Made by a program: the position numbers and the translations under genes
Shown: positions 23,829-32,783 of the stretch, piece after piece
How the letters are laid out: each line of letters begins with the position of its first letter
Position numbering within the stretch: position 1 is the first letter of the stretch
Origin: Sphingomonas hengshuiensis
GTDB taxonomy: Bacteria; Pseudomonadota; Alphaproteobacteria; Sphingomonadales; Sphingomonadaceae
NCBI GenBank assembly: GCA_003240755.1
Contig: QFNF01000011.1
Span: 54,485-118,484, forward strand
Length of the DNA stretch: 64,000 bases
Direction: 5' to 3'
Notes under the pieces: model-generated
Told to the model about the DNA's origin: nothing
Databases searched by the model: none
The model's input: the letters and a program-made list of their open reading frames with translations, nothing else

Positions 23829-25508
23829 ATGACGACGACCCTGATCGCCGCGCTGCGGGGGGCGGTCGGGGCGCGCCACGTCCTGACCGGCCCGCGCCGC
23901 ACCGCGCGGTTCCGGCGCGGCTATCGTACCGGCGGGGGCGCGGCGCTGGCGGTGGTGCGACCCGCGACGCTGGTCGAGTTGTGGCGCGTGGTGCAGGCAT
24001 GCGTCGCCGCCGACGTGTCGATCCTGATGCAGGCGTCGAACACCGGGCTGACCGGCGGGTCGACGCCCCATGGCGACGACTATCCCGGCGGGCTGGTGAT
24101 CGTCAGCACGACGCGGCTCAACCGGCTGCACCTGCTGGGCGGGGGCGAACAGGTCGTCTGCCTGCCGGGTACGACGCTCTATGGCCTCGAGGCGGCGCTC
24201 AAGCCGCTGGGGCGCGAGCCGCATTCGGTGATCGGGTCGTCGTGCCTCGGCGCATCGGTGGTCGGCGGCGTCTGCAACAATTCGGGCGGATCGCTGATCC
24301 GGCGGGGGCCGGCCTATACCGAACTGGCGCTGTTCGGCCGGGTCGACGACGACGGCACGCTGCGGCTGGTCAACCATCTGGGCATCGACCTGGGCGACGA
24401 TGCGGAGACGATCCTCGCGCGGCTCGACCGTGGCGACTTCACCGCCGCCGATGTCGATCCGGCGGCGGACAAGCCGGCGCACGACCATCGCTATGCTACC
24501 CATGTCCGCGATATCGACAGCGACGTGCCGGCACGCTTCAACGCCGATCCGCGCTGCCTGTTCGAGGCGGCGGGGAGTGCGGGCAAGCTGATCGTCCTGG
24601 CGGTGCGGCTGGACACGTTCGCGCGCGAGGACGCGACCGTCACCTTCTATGTCGGGACCAACGATCCCGACCGGTTGACCGCGCTCAGGCGCATGATGTT
24701 GCGCGGCGGCACCGCGCTGCCGATCGCGGGCGAATATATGCATCGCGGCGCGTTCGACATCGCCGACCGCTATGGCCGCGACACGTTCCGCGCGATCGAG
24801 CGGCTGGGCACCGACCGGCTGCCCGCGCTGTTCGCGGCAAAGGCGTGGGTCGACGGCGTCACCCGACCGGTCGTCGCCAATCTCAGCGACCGGGTGCTCC
24901 AGCGTCTTTCCCCGCTGCTGGGCGACCATCTGCCGCCGCGGATGCGGGACTGGCGGGATCGGTTCGAACATCACCTGTTGCTCAAGATGCCGCTGGCCGA
25001 AGCGCGGGCGACGGCGGCGGTGCTCGACACGCTGCTGCCGGGCGACTGGTTCGAATGTTCCGCCACCGAGGCCGCCAAGGCGTTCCTGCACCGCTTCGTC
25101 GCGGCGGGGGCCGCCGTCCGCTACCGTGCGGTCCATGGGCGCGACGTCGAGGATATCGTCGCCCTCGACGTCGCATTGCCGCGCAACGCGCGCGACTGGG
25201 CCGAGCAACTGCCGTCCGGGATGGCAGCCCAGGTGGTCGATACGCTCTATTACGGGCATTTCTTCTGCCATGTGTTCCACCGCGACTATATCGTGCGCAA
25301 GGGTGTCGACCCGCTGGCGTTCGAACATGCGCTGTGGCGGCGGCTGGATGCGACGGGGGCGCAATATCCCGCCGAACATAATGTCGGGCATCTATATCCT
25401 GCGAAGCCCGCACTGGCCGGTTTCTATCGCACGCTCGACCCGCGCAACCAGCTAAACCCCGGCATCGGCCAGACGCCGCGCGCACGTGGCTGGAAGGAGG
25501 GAGCGTGA
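23829..25508 (+). CDS. dld: Quinone-dependent D-lactate dehydrogenase
   Basis: 559-residue membrane-associated flavoprotein similar in length and motifs to E. coli Dld (571). It oxidises D-lactate to pyruvate, passing electrons to quinone. The FAD-binding PCMH region contains SNTGLTGGSTP and VGGVCNNSGGSLIRRGPAYTE; the middle has GTALPIAGEYMHRGAFDIAD, which is close to the E. coli enzyme and is followed by its membrane-binding domain. The C-terminus PAEHNVGHLYPA and LDPRNQLNPGIG are also conserved. It sits directly behind the TonB receptor and its stop overlaps the amino-sugar kinase start. D-lactate could come from the ether of N-acetylmuramic acid, consistent with the murein-salvage neighbours, though MurQ is not present in the window. 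Confidence 0.92.
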   Translation: MTTTLIAALRGAVGARHVLTGPRRTARFRRGYRTGGGAALAVVRPATLVELWRVVQACVAADVSILMQASNTGLTGGSTPHGDDYPGGLVIVSTTRLNRLHLLGGGEQVVCLPGTTLYGLEAALKPLGREPHSVIGSSCLGASVVGGVCNNSGGSLIRRGPAYTELALFGRVDDDGTLRLVNHLGIDLGDDAETILARLDRGDFTAADVDPAADKPAHDHRYATHVRDIDSDVPARFNADPRCLFEAAGSAGKLIVLAVRLDTFAREDATVTFYVGTNDPDRLTALRRMMLRGGTALPIAGEYMHRGAFDIADRYGRDTFRAIERLGTDRLPALFAAKAWVDGVTRPVVANLSDRVLQRLSPLLGDHLPPRMRDWRDRFEHHLLLKMPLAEARATAAVLDTLLPGDWFECSATEAAKAFLHRFVAAGAAVRYRAVHGRDVEDIVALDVALPRNARDWAEQLPSGMAAQVVDTLYYGHFFCHVFHRDYIVRKGVDPLAFEHALWRRLDATGAQYPAEHNVGHLYPAKPALAGFYRTLDPRNQLNPGIGQTPRARGWKEGA

Positions 25509-26374
25509 GCTATTTTCTGGGCATCGATGCCGGGGGCAGCCATTGCCGCGCGCGACTGGTCGATGCGGCGGGTACGGTGCTGGGCAGCGGCGAGGGCGGG
25601 CCGGCCAATGCCGCGATCGGCATCGATGCGCTGCGCGCCGTGCTGGCCGACACGATGGCGCAGGCGGTGGCGCAGGCCGGGCTTGCTGCGGAGCAGCGAC
25701 CGGGCGTGCGCATCGGCATGGGCATTGCCGGTATCCGCCGGCCGGGCATCAGCGACGCGCTGTCCGCGACCGATTTCGGCATGGGGCCCGTCGCGTTCGC
25801 CAGCGATGCCGAAATCGCGCATCTGGGCGCCCATGGCGGCGGCGACGGTGCGATCCTGATCCTCGGCACCGGCAGCGTCGCGTTGCTGCGGATCGACGGG
25901 CAGGCGGTGATGATCGGCGGCTATGGCTTTCTGGTGTCGGATGAAGGCAGCGGTGCCGCGCTGGGGCTGGGGGCGATGCGCCATGCGCTGCGCGCACTTG
26001 ACGGACGGGCGCAGGGGAGCGGGTTCAGCGACGCGGTGTCGGCGCGGTTCGGCCACGATACGGCGCAGGCGGTGGCGTGGATGGCGCGGGCGACGCCCCG
26101 CGACTATGGCGCGCTGGCGCCGCTGGTGATGGACCATGCCGAAGCCGGCGATCCGATCGCGCGATCGATCGTCGAGGATGCGGCGGGCCATGTCGAACGC
26201 TTCGTCGACACAATCGCTGCGCGGGGGGTGGCACGCTGTACGCTGGTCGGCGGGCTGGCCCCGCGCATGGTGCCATGGCTGCGGATGCGGACGGTAGCGC
26301 GGCTGGCCCCGCCACTGGGCGACGCACTGGACGGGGCGCTGCGGCTTGCCGGGTTCGACGGGGCCGGGCGTTAA
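25505..26374 (+). CDS. BadF/BadG/BcrA-type N-acetylglucosamine (amino-sugar) kinase
   Basis: 289-residue ASKHA-fold kinase. The phosphate-1 loop is GIDAGGSHCRA (6-16), the phosphate-2 loop ILGTGSVALL, and adenosine-binding TLVGGLAPRM near the C-terminus. The family includes N-acetylglucosamine kinase and murein amino-sugar kinases such as MurK. Start GTG 25505 overlaps the dld stop, and an AAGGAGGGAG ribosome site lies just before. Given AmpG, Dld and D-glutamate genes nearby, phosphorylation of GlcNAc or MurNAc from cell wall is likely but the exact sugar cannot be told. The length is slightly shorter than the usual 300-320. Confidence 0.85.
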   Translation: MSYFLGIDAGGSHCRARLVDAAGTVLGSGEGGPANAAIGIDALRAVLADTMAQAVAQAGLAAEQRPGVRIGMGIAGIRRPGISDALSATDFGMGPVAFASDAEIAHLGAHGGGDGAILILGTGSVALLRIDGQAVMIGGYGFLVSDEGSGAALGLGAMRHALRALDGRAQGSGFSDAVSARFGHDTAQAVAWMARATPRDYGALAPLVMDHAEAGDPIARSIVEDAAGHVERFVDTIAARGVARCTLVGGLAPRMVPWLRMRTVARLAPPLGDALDGALRLAGFDGAGR

Positions 26375-26419
26375 GGCGGTCTCAACCATCCTGCAGCAGG
26401 ATGCCGCGTGGAACCAACC

Positions 26420-29400
26420 ATGCGGCATCTCGTCCTCCTCTTCCTGTTGCTGACCGGCCTGGGCCCCGGTGCGGCGACCGCCGCGTCGGTGGCGGGCGAT
26501 GAATGGTCCGACTGGCGCACGCCGCGATTCCAGACGCTCGACGGCAGCGCGGGCCTGCCGCACGCGACGACGACCGCGATCGTGCAGGGCAGCGACGGGC
26601 TGATGTGGATCGGTACGCGCGGCGGGCTGGCGCGTTACGACGGACAACGGTTGAAGATCTTTCGCCAGTCCGCCGCCGACATCGGCAACCTGCCCGACAA
26701 TTACATCCGCGCGCTCTTTCCCCTGTCCGATGGCGGTATTCTGGTGGGGACCCATGTCGGCGGGGTGGTGCGCTACGATCCGGTGTCGAACAGCTTCGTG
26801 GACGTCCCCGGCGCCGGCGGGGTGGGGCAGGGCACCCGCATCATGGCCTTTGCGAGCGACCATCGCGGCGAGGCGATGATCGCGTCGGACCATGGCGTGT
26901 TTCATTACGATGCGGCGCGCCACCGCGTGCAGCCAGTTACCCCGCCGGGCAGCGCGCTGGCCGGCGGGGCGTTCGCGGTACATGTCGATGCCGACGGGAC
27001 GATCCATGCCGGCGGCGATGCCGGGCTGTTCGTCCGCAGAAAGGGCGCGCGCGATTTCGTGCAGGTGGCGACGCCCGGCATCGGCGACGTCTGGGCCATC
27101 GCGCGCGACACGGCCGGGCGGTTGTGGATCGGCACCGGATCGCGCGGCATCTATGTCCAGCTCCGCAACGGCCGGTTCGTCCAGCCGAGGCCGCTGGCGG
27201 GCGATGCACCACAGATCGGCCACCGTACCATCCGCGCCTTCGCGACCGGTGCCGACGGGGTGGTCTGGGCCGGGACCGACGGCGTCGGCGTGCTGCGCAT
27301 CGCGACGCGCGGCGGCTTCGCGGTGCGCGTGATGCGCAACGCCCCCGCCAATCGCGGCTCGTTGGCGGGGGATACGGTGCGCGACCTGCTGATCGATCGC
27401 ACCGGGCGGCTATGGGCCGCGACCGAGGTCGGCGCGTCGCAGGCCGACCCGGACATGGACGCGATCTTCACCATCGCCAACGCCATGCCCGATCCGCGCC
27501 AATCGCTGGCCGATCGCAACGTGCGCGGCGTGATGGTCGATCGGAGCGACCGCATCTGGGTGGGGATGAGCAACGGGCTGATCGACCGGGTCGATCGGGT
27601 CGCGGGCGTCGTCCGCCACCTGCGGCTCGACGGCAGTCATGCCGGGCAGGATATCAAGGCGTTCGCCGAACGGCCCGACCGCACGATCCTGGCCGGCGGG
27701 CGCGGGATCGTCGCGATCGATCCCGACACGCTGGCCAAACGGACGCTGCCGCTGCCCGAACTGGGCGACCTGCCGGTCATTTCGCTGGCATGGGTGGACC
27801 GGCGGTTGCTGATCGGGACGTACAAGGGGCTGTTCGTCCGGGACGAACGCACCGGGCGGATGCGGCATTATCGCCACGTCGATGGCGACGACGCCACGCT
27901 GGCGAACAACGAGGTCATCAACATCGTCGACGCGCCGGGCGGCGGGGTGTGGATCGCGACGCCGGGCGGGGTCAACCGGTTCGATCCGGCGACCGGACGC
28001 TTTGCAACCTATCGCCACCGGCCCGGCGATCCGACCAGCCTGCCGCAGGATTATACCGGATCGATCGTGCCGCTGGCGGACACGCTGTGGATCGGCACCT
28101 ATGGCGGCGTCGCGCGCGGCGCGCGCGCCGGCGATCGCTGGCGGTTCCATGCGATCAACGAGGCGCGGGGCCTTGCCAACGACAATGTCGCCGCGTTGCA
28201 GGCCGATCGTGCCGGGCGCCTCTGGTCGACCGGGGCCAGCGGCATTTCCGTGATCGATCCGCAGCGCGAACGCGTGCTGGTCGTGAGCCGGCGCGACGGG
28301 CTGGCCTCCGATACGTTCAACCAGCGGGTGGCCGCGATCACGCGCGGCGGCGACCTGTTGTTCGGCGGGACCGGCGGGTTGCTGGTACTGCGGCCCGAGC
28401 GAATGCTGGCGGTGCGCCCGGCGGCTGCGGCGACCCTGGTCCCCACCGAGATAGAGGAAGATGGCCGGGCGATCCCGATCGACCCGCTTGCCGGGCGGCA
28501 CAGCATCCGGTCGGACGGACGCGCGATCCGCATCGGCTTCGCGATGACCGATTATGCCGCGCCGGAGGAGATACGCTATCGCTACCGCCTGCGCGGGTTC
28601 GACGAGAATTGGGTCGCGGTGCCGTCCGCCACCCCGGCGACGGCGATCTACACCAATGTGCCCGGCGGCGATTACGTGCTGGAACTGCAGGCGCAGATTC
28701 CCGGCGTCCATCCGCGCGGGGTGACGACGACCGTCGACCTGCTGGTATCGCGGGCATGGCATGAATGGTGGCCGGTCCGGCTGGCGCTGGTGCTGCTGGC
28801 CGGGCTGGCGGTCTTCGGCATCGTCCAGTTGCGTACGGTGGTGCTGCGGCGGCGGACCCGCGCGCTGGAAACGGTGATCGGGCAGCGGACGCAGGAGCTG
28901 CGCACGGCCAACGTCACGCTGGAGCGGCTGGCCAGCACCGACCCGCTGACCGGCCTCGCCAATCGTCGCACGATGATGACGATGCTGGAAGCGGTGCGCG
29001 AGAATGCGATGCGCGCCGGCCGGCCCTATGCGGTGGCGATGATCGATATCGATCATTTCAAGCGGATCAACGACGCCCATGGCCACCAGATCGGCGATCT
29101 GGTCATCGAGGCGGTGGCGGGACGGATCGCCGGATCGGTCCGCGCGCACGATTGCGTCGCGCGCTATGGCGGCGAGGAGATCGCGATCCTCTTTGCCGAT
29201 GCCGCGCCGCAGGATGCGTGGACGATCACCGAACGCCTGCGCGAGGAGATCGCGCGCACGCCGATCGACGCGCGCGGGGTGTCGGTGGTGGTCACGGTCA
29301 GCGCCGGGATCGCGGCCGCCGGGGCGGACACGACGCCCGCCGCGATGCTGCATCAGGCGGACCAGGCGCTGTACCGTGCGAAGCGTGCCGGGCGGAACCG

Positions 29401-29452
29401 GGTGGAACTGGCCGATACGACCGATGTCGGTGCAGCGTCAGCGGACGCCTGA
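26420..29452 (+). CDS. Ligand-sensor diguanylate cyclase (Reg_prop propeller, Y_Y_Y, TM, GGDEF)
   Basis: 1,010-residue membrane sensor that would make cyclic di-GMP. Signal peptide MRHLVLLFLLLTGLGPGAATA, then some 12-14 propeller repeats of the W-I-G-T-x-G-G-L type forming a periplasmic two-blade-domain sensor, a Y_Y_Y domain (YRYRLRGFDENW near 725), one membrane span at about 784-806, a short coiled coil, and a GGDEF domain with DIDHFKRIND near 876 and the active-site variant GGEEI near 917. An inhibitory RxxD (RAHD) precedes it by five residues, so product inhibition is likely. This propeller layout usually joins histidine kinases that sense glycans, so a cyclase is less common. The start has a 17-base hairpin (26387-26403) upstream. 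It overlaps the flavin monooxygenase gene tail by 15 bases. Confidence 0.9.
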   Translation: MRHLVLLFLLLTGLGPGAATAASVAGDEWSDWRTPRFQTLDGSAGLPHATTTAIVQGSDGLMWIGTRGGLARYDGQRLKIFRQSAADIGNLPDNYIRALFPLSDGGILVGTHVGGVVRYDPVSNSFVDVPGAGGVGQGTRIMAFASDHRGEAMIASDHGVFHYDAARHRVQPVTPPGSALAGGAFAVHVDADGTIHAGGDAGLFVRRKGARDFVQVATPGIGDVWAIARDTAGRLWIGTGSRGIYVQLRNGRFVQPRPLAGDAPQIGHRTIRAFATGADGVVWAGTDGVGVLRIATRGGFAVRVMRNAPANRGSLAGDTVRDLLIDRTGRLWAATEVGASQADPDMDAIFTIANAMPDPRQSLADRNVRGVMVDRSDRIWVGMSNGLIDRVDRVAGVVRHLRLDGSHAGQDIKAFAERPDRTILAGGRGIVAIDPDTLAKRTLPLPELGDLPVISLAWVDRRLLIGTYKGLFVRDERTGRMRHYRHVDGDDATLANNEVINIVDAPGGGVWIATPGGVNRFDPATGRFATYRHRPGDPTSLPQDYTGSIVPLADTLWIGTYGGVARGARAGDRWRFHAINEARGLANDNVAALQADRAGRLWSTGASGISVIDPQRERVLVVSRRDGLASDTFNQRVAAITRGGDLLFGGTGGLLVLRPERMLAVRPAAAATLVPTEIEEDGRAIPIDPLAGRHSIRSDGRAIRIGFAMTDYAAPEEIRYRYRLRGFDENWVAVPSATPATAIYTNVPGGDYVLELQAQIPGVHPRGVTTTVDLLVSRAWHEWWPVRLALVLLAGLAVFGIVQLRTVVLRRRTRALETVIGQRTQELRTANVTLERLASTDPLTGLANRRTMMTMLEAVRENAMRAGRPYAVAMIDIDHFKRINDAHGHQIGDLVIEAVAGRIAGSVRAHDCVARYGGEEIAILFADAAPQDAWTITERLREEIARTPIDARGVSVVVTVSAGIAAAGADTTPAAMLHQADQALYRAKRAGRNRVELADTTDVGAASADA

Positions 29453-30913
29453 TCGTGCGAAGGTCAGCACGCCGTCGGCCAGCCGGTCGAACCGCAGCGC
29501 GAGATAGTCGAGGAAATAGTTCTGCCGCAGACGCCACGGGGCCCGCGACCCTTGCGCCGGGGTGCTGTCCGCCGCGCGCCGGACATAGCCCGAACTGAAA
29601 TCGAGCAGCGGGCGGCGTTCGACGTCCGGTTCCGGCGCGGCGGGCATGCAGATATCGTAGCCGTGGCGGCGCATATGGTTGAGCATCCGGCACATCCGCC
29701 GCGACACGAGGTCGATCTTGAGCGTCCATGACGCGTTGGTATAGCCAATCGCCAGCACCAGATTGGGCACGCCCGACACCATCATCCCGCGATAGATCAG
29801 CCGGTCGGCGGGGACGAGCGGCGTGCCGTCGATGCGCAGCGCGATGCCGCCCAGCAGGTGCAGTTTCAGCCCCGTCGCGGTCACGATGATATCGGCCGCG
29901 ACCCGCTCGCCCGATCCGAGCTCGATCCCCTCCGGCGTGAAGCGGCGGATCGTGTCGGTGACGATGTTCGCCGAACCGTCGCGCAGCGCGGCGAACAGGT
30001 CGGCATCGGGCACCAGGCACAGCCGCTGGTCCCACGGATCGTAGCGCGGGGTGAAATGCCGGTCGACATCGGGCAGGTCGGGCAGCTCCGCCCGTATCCC
30101 GCGCAGGATGAACGCGCGCATCCGCGTCGGCCATGCGCGTGCGAACTGGAAGGCGGCGAGGCCGAGCGCCGCGCTCTTCCACCGGGTCAGGCGTCCGGCA
30201 ACGGATTCGGGAAGCCAGCGATATAGCCGCCGGGCGACGGCATCGCGCGAGGGTTGCGACACGATGTAGCTGGGCGAGCGCTGGACCATCGTCACCTGCG
30301 CGCCACGCGCGGCGAGCGCGGGGACCAGCGTCACCGCCGTCGCGCCGCTGCCGATCACCGCAACCCGCCTGCCGGCGACGTCGAGGTCCTGCGGCCAATG
30401 CTGCGGATGGACGATCCGTCCGGCGAAATCCGCCTGCCCGGCGAAATCGGGGGCATGGCCGGCGGCATAGTCGTAATAGCCCGACCCCATGAACAGGAAG
30501 CGGCAGGTGATCGTCCGGACCACCCCTTCGGCTTCGCAGGTCAGCGTCCAGCGCGCCGTGTCCGACGCCCAGTCGGCGGCGACGACCCGGTGGTGGAACC
30601 GGATGTGGCGGTCGATGCCGAAGGCGCGCGCCGTGTCCTCGATATAGTCGCGAATGTCGCCGCCATCGGCGATCGACCTGTCGCCGCGCCACGGCCGGAA
30701 CGGGAAGCCCAGCGTGTGCATGTCCGAATCCGACCGGATGCCGGGATAGCGGAACAGGTCCCATGTTCCGCCGATCGCCCCGCGTCCTTCGAGAATGGCG
30801 TAGCGGTGGCCGGGACAGCGATGTTGCAGGTGCCACGCGGCGTCGATGCCGGACAGGCCGGCACCGATGATGATGACGTCGAGATCGTGGTCGACGGGGG
30901 CGGGTGTCGGCAT
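29438..30913 (-). CDS. Flavin-containing monooxygenase, Baeyer-Villiger type
   Basis: 491-residue FAD/NADPH monooxygenase. FAD Rossmann motif GAGLSG near residue 17, GGTW with the following DLFRYPG, the Baeyer-Villiger fingerprint F-x-G-x3-H-x3-W-P as FAGRIVHPQHWP, and the NADPH Rossmann motif GSGATA. These define the group oxidising ketones to esters or lactones, or heteroatoms. Start ATG 30913 is chosen since the upstream frame is only noise. Its last 15 bases overlap the end of the convergent cyclase gene. The native substrate is not evident; steroid, terpene or cyclic ketone oxidation is typical. Confidence 0.9.
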   Translation of the reverse strand: MPTPAPVDHDLDVIIIGAGLSGIDAAWHLQHRCPGHRYAILEGRGAIGGTWDLFRYPGIRSDSDMHTLGFPFRPWRGDRSIADGGDIRDYIEDTARAFGIDRHIRFHHRVVAADWASDTARWTLTCEAEGVVRTITCRFLFMGSGYYDYAAGHAPDFAGQADFAGRIVHPQHWPQDLDVAGRRVAVIGSGATAVTLVPALAARGAQVTMVQRSPSYIVSQPSRDAVARRLYRWLPESVAGRLTRWKSAALGLAAFQFARAWPTRMRAFILRGIRAELPDLPDVDRHFTPRYDPWDQRLCLVPDADLFAALRDGSANIVTDTIRRFTPEGIELGSGERVAADIIVTATGLKLHLLGGIALRIDGTPLVPADRLIYRGMMVSGVPNLVLAIGYTNASWTLKIDLVSRRMCRMLNHMRRHGYDICMPAAPEPDVERRPLLDFSSGYVRRAADSTPAQGSRAPWRLRQNYFLDYLALRFDRLADGVLTFARSGVR

Positions 30914-30957
30914 AAGCGAACTTATCTGCCCCGCCGACGCGCTTGCCAAGCCTGTCG

Positions 30958-31641
30958 TCAGCGCCCCGAACCGAGCAGCAATGCGGTCAGCACCGGGTCT
31001 CCGGTGCGGCGCGGGTCGGCACGGATCGCGGCCTCTTCGCGTCCGATCGCGCGGAAGATCGCGTTTCCGGCCTGATCGGCGGCGCTGCGGGCGATCGCGC
31101 CATAGTCGATGCCGGTCCGGGCGCTGACGATCGCCGACACTATCTCGGTCGCGTCCGAGCGCAGGCCGTTGGAGAATTCGGGGAACATCGCATCGATCAC
31201 CGCCCCGCGCGCCGACCGGGCGAGCAGGTCGGTGGCGGCGGTGGGGCCGCCGCGCAGTACCGCGAGGGCATCGCCGAACGTCAGCCCGCGGATCGAATCG
31301 AGCACGACTGGCGTCGCGCGATCGGCGGCATCGACCGCGATGTCGTTCAGCGCCATCGCGATCCGCCCGCGCACCGCATTGGTGCGCAGCACGGCGGCCA
31401 GCACGTCGTTCTGCCCCCCGGTTTCGGGCAGCGTCAGCCGGGTCAACTGGTCGTCGTAAAACCCGCCGGGTCGGATCAGCCGTTCGAACGCACGCTGGCT
31501 GGACAGGGTCAGCAACCGGCGTACGCCTTCGTCGACGCCATAGCTGCCGAGCGGGGTCGCACAGCCGCCGAGCAGGGCGACCGGAACGAACAGGGCGGTG
31601 GCACCGAGGATATGGCGGCGGGTCAACGGGGCTTCGATCAT
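30958..31641 (-). CDS. DUF4197 family lipoprotein
   Basis: 227-residue protein with N-terminal TRRHILGATALFVPVALLGGC, a lipoprotein signal ending in an LLGGC lipobox; an RR pair precedes it. The rest fits the DUF4197 family: a repeated amphipathic helical pattern with a Y-x2-Q or FYDD segment, and LTFGDALAVLRGGPTAATD. Function of the family is unknown; proteins are envelope-associated. It is 44 bases upstream of the flavin monooxygenase on the same strand and divergent from the DnaJ-like gene. The 157-base region ahead of it holds no evident structured element. Confidence 0.82.
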   Translation of the reverse strand: MIEAPLTRRHILGATALFVPVALLGGCATPLGSYGVDEGVRRLLTLSSQRAFERLIRPGGFYDDQLTRLTLPETGGQNDVLAAVLRTNAVRGRIAMALNDIAVDAADRATPVVLDSIRGLTFGDALAVLRGGPTAATDLLARSARGAVIDAMFPEFSNGLRSDATEIVSAIVSARTGIDYGAIARSAADQAGNAIFRAIGREEAAIRADPRRTGDPVLTALLLGSGR

Positions 31642-31798
31642 GACGGGCGTCTCCCAATAGCGATTGCGCAGCCAACGCCGGCGATGGTTTCCGGTGCCGT
31701 CCGCCGCGTGAACCGCCGTTGAACCGGCGATCGTTTTGGGGCCGTTTCGTGAGGACGGGGCATTGCCGAGCAGCGCTTCGCGCCCTAGCTACCGGACC

Positions 31799-32749
31799 AT
31801 GGCTGATCCCTATGCAACCCTGGGCGTCGCGCGCGGCGCCACCGAAGCGGACATCAAGAAGGCGTATCGCAAGCTCGCCAAGGAACTGCACCCCGACCGG
31901 AACAAGGACAACAAGGCCGCATCGGACCGGTTCTCGAAGGTCACGCAGGCGTACGACCTGCTGACCGACAAGGACAAGCGCGCCCGGTTCGACCGGGGCG
32001 AGATCGATGGCGACGGCAATCCGGCGTCGCCGTTCGGGTTCGGCACCGGCGGCGGGAGCGGCGGCTTCCGCCCCGGTGCCGGCGGACGCGGCGGGTTCGA
32101 CATGGGCGCCGAGGGGCAGGGCGGCGATTTCTCCGACATCTTCGAAGGCCTGTTCGGCGGACGCGGTGGTGCAGGCACCGGCGCCGGGGGCGGTTTCGCC
32201 AGCGGATTCGGCCGGCGCGCCCAGCCAAAGGGCGGCAACGTCGCCTATCGGTTGAAGGTGCCGTTCGAAGATGCGGCGACGCTCAGTCCCCAGCGGATCA
32301 CCCTGGCCGACGGCAAGACGATCGACCTGAAACTCCCCGCCGGCGTCGACACCGGCACGCAGATGCGGCTGTCGGGCAAGGGCGATCCGGGGCCGGGCGG
32401 TGCGGGCGACGCGATCGTGACGGTCGAGGTGCAGCCGCACCGTTTCTATACCCGCGACGGCGACGATGTGCGCATCGACCTGCCGATCAATCTCGCCGAA
32501 GCGGTGCTGGGCGCGAAGGTGCGCGTACCCACGGTCGAGGGGGCGGTGATGCTGAGCGTGCCCAGGGGATCGACGTCGGGCAAGACGTTGCGTCTGAAGG
32601 CGCGTGGATTCCACCGCAAGGACGGGACGCGCGGCGACCAGCTCGTCACGCTGGTGATCGACATTCCCGCCGACGACGCGGCACTCACAGCCTTTGTCGA
32701 GGGCTGGGACGGGCGCGATACCGACCCGCGGGCACGGCTGGGCGTTTGA
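31799..32749 (+). CDS. DnaJ-family (CbpA-like) cochaperone
   Basis: 316-residue J-protein of class B. J-domain at 1-66 with the catalytic HPD in LHPDRNKDN, a Gly/Phe-rich linker at about 80-145, and the C-terminal beta-barrel substrate domain with LKLPAGVDTGTQMRLSGKG. There is no CxxCxGxG zinc domain, which separates it from DnaJ. It would hand clients to DnaK. Start ATG 31799 follows a weak ribosome site; the frame from 31736 is unlikely. It is followed by a YihY-type gene at 34 bases and appears to begin a rightward run to aroC. Confidence 0.88.
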   Translation: MADPYATLGVARGATEADIKKAYRKLAKELHPDRNKDNKAASDRFSKVTQAYDLLTDKDKRARFDRGEIDGDGNPASPFGFGTGGGSGGFRPGAGGRGGFDMGAEGQGGDFSDIFEGLFGGRGGAGTGAGGGFASGFGRRAQPKGGNVAYRLKVPFEDAATLSPQRITLADGKTIDLKLPAGVDTGTQMRLSGKGDPGPGGAGDAIVTVEVQPHRFYTRDGDDVRIDLPINLAEAVLGAKVRVPTVEGAVMLSVPRGSTSGKTLRLKARGFHRKDGTRGDQLVTLVIDIPADDAALTAFVEGWDGRDTDPRARLGV

Positions 32750-32783
32750 GCCGGCCGCACAGCCAGCCGGCGGGCCAAGCTGC

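Noticed and set aside
22060..24000. Open frame of 646 codons on the minus strand over the TonB receptor
   Set aside because: Antisense to the receptor barrel; no homology-type motifs can be read in it.
23829..25508. Glycolate oxidase subunit or generic FAD-linked oxidase
   Set aside because: The GEYMHRGAFDIAD segment and overall length fit quinone-dependent D-lactate dehydrogenase much better.
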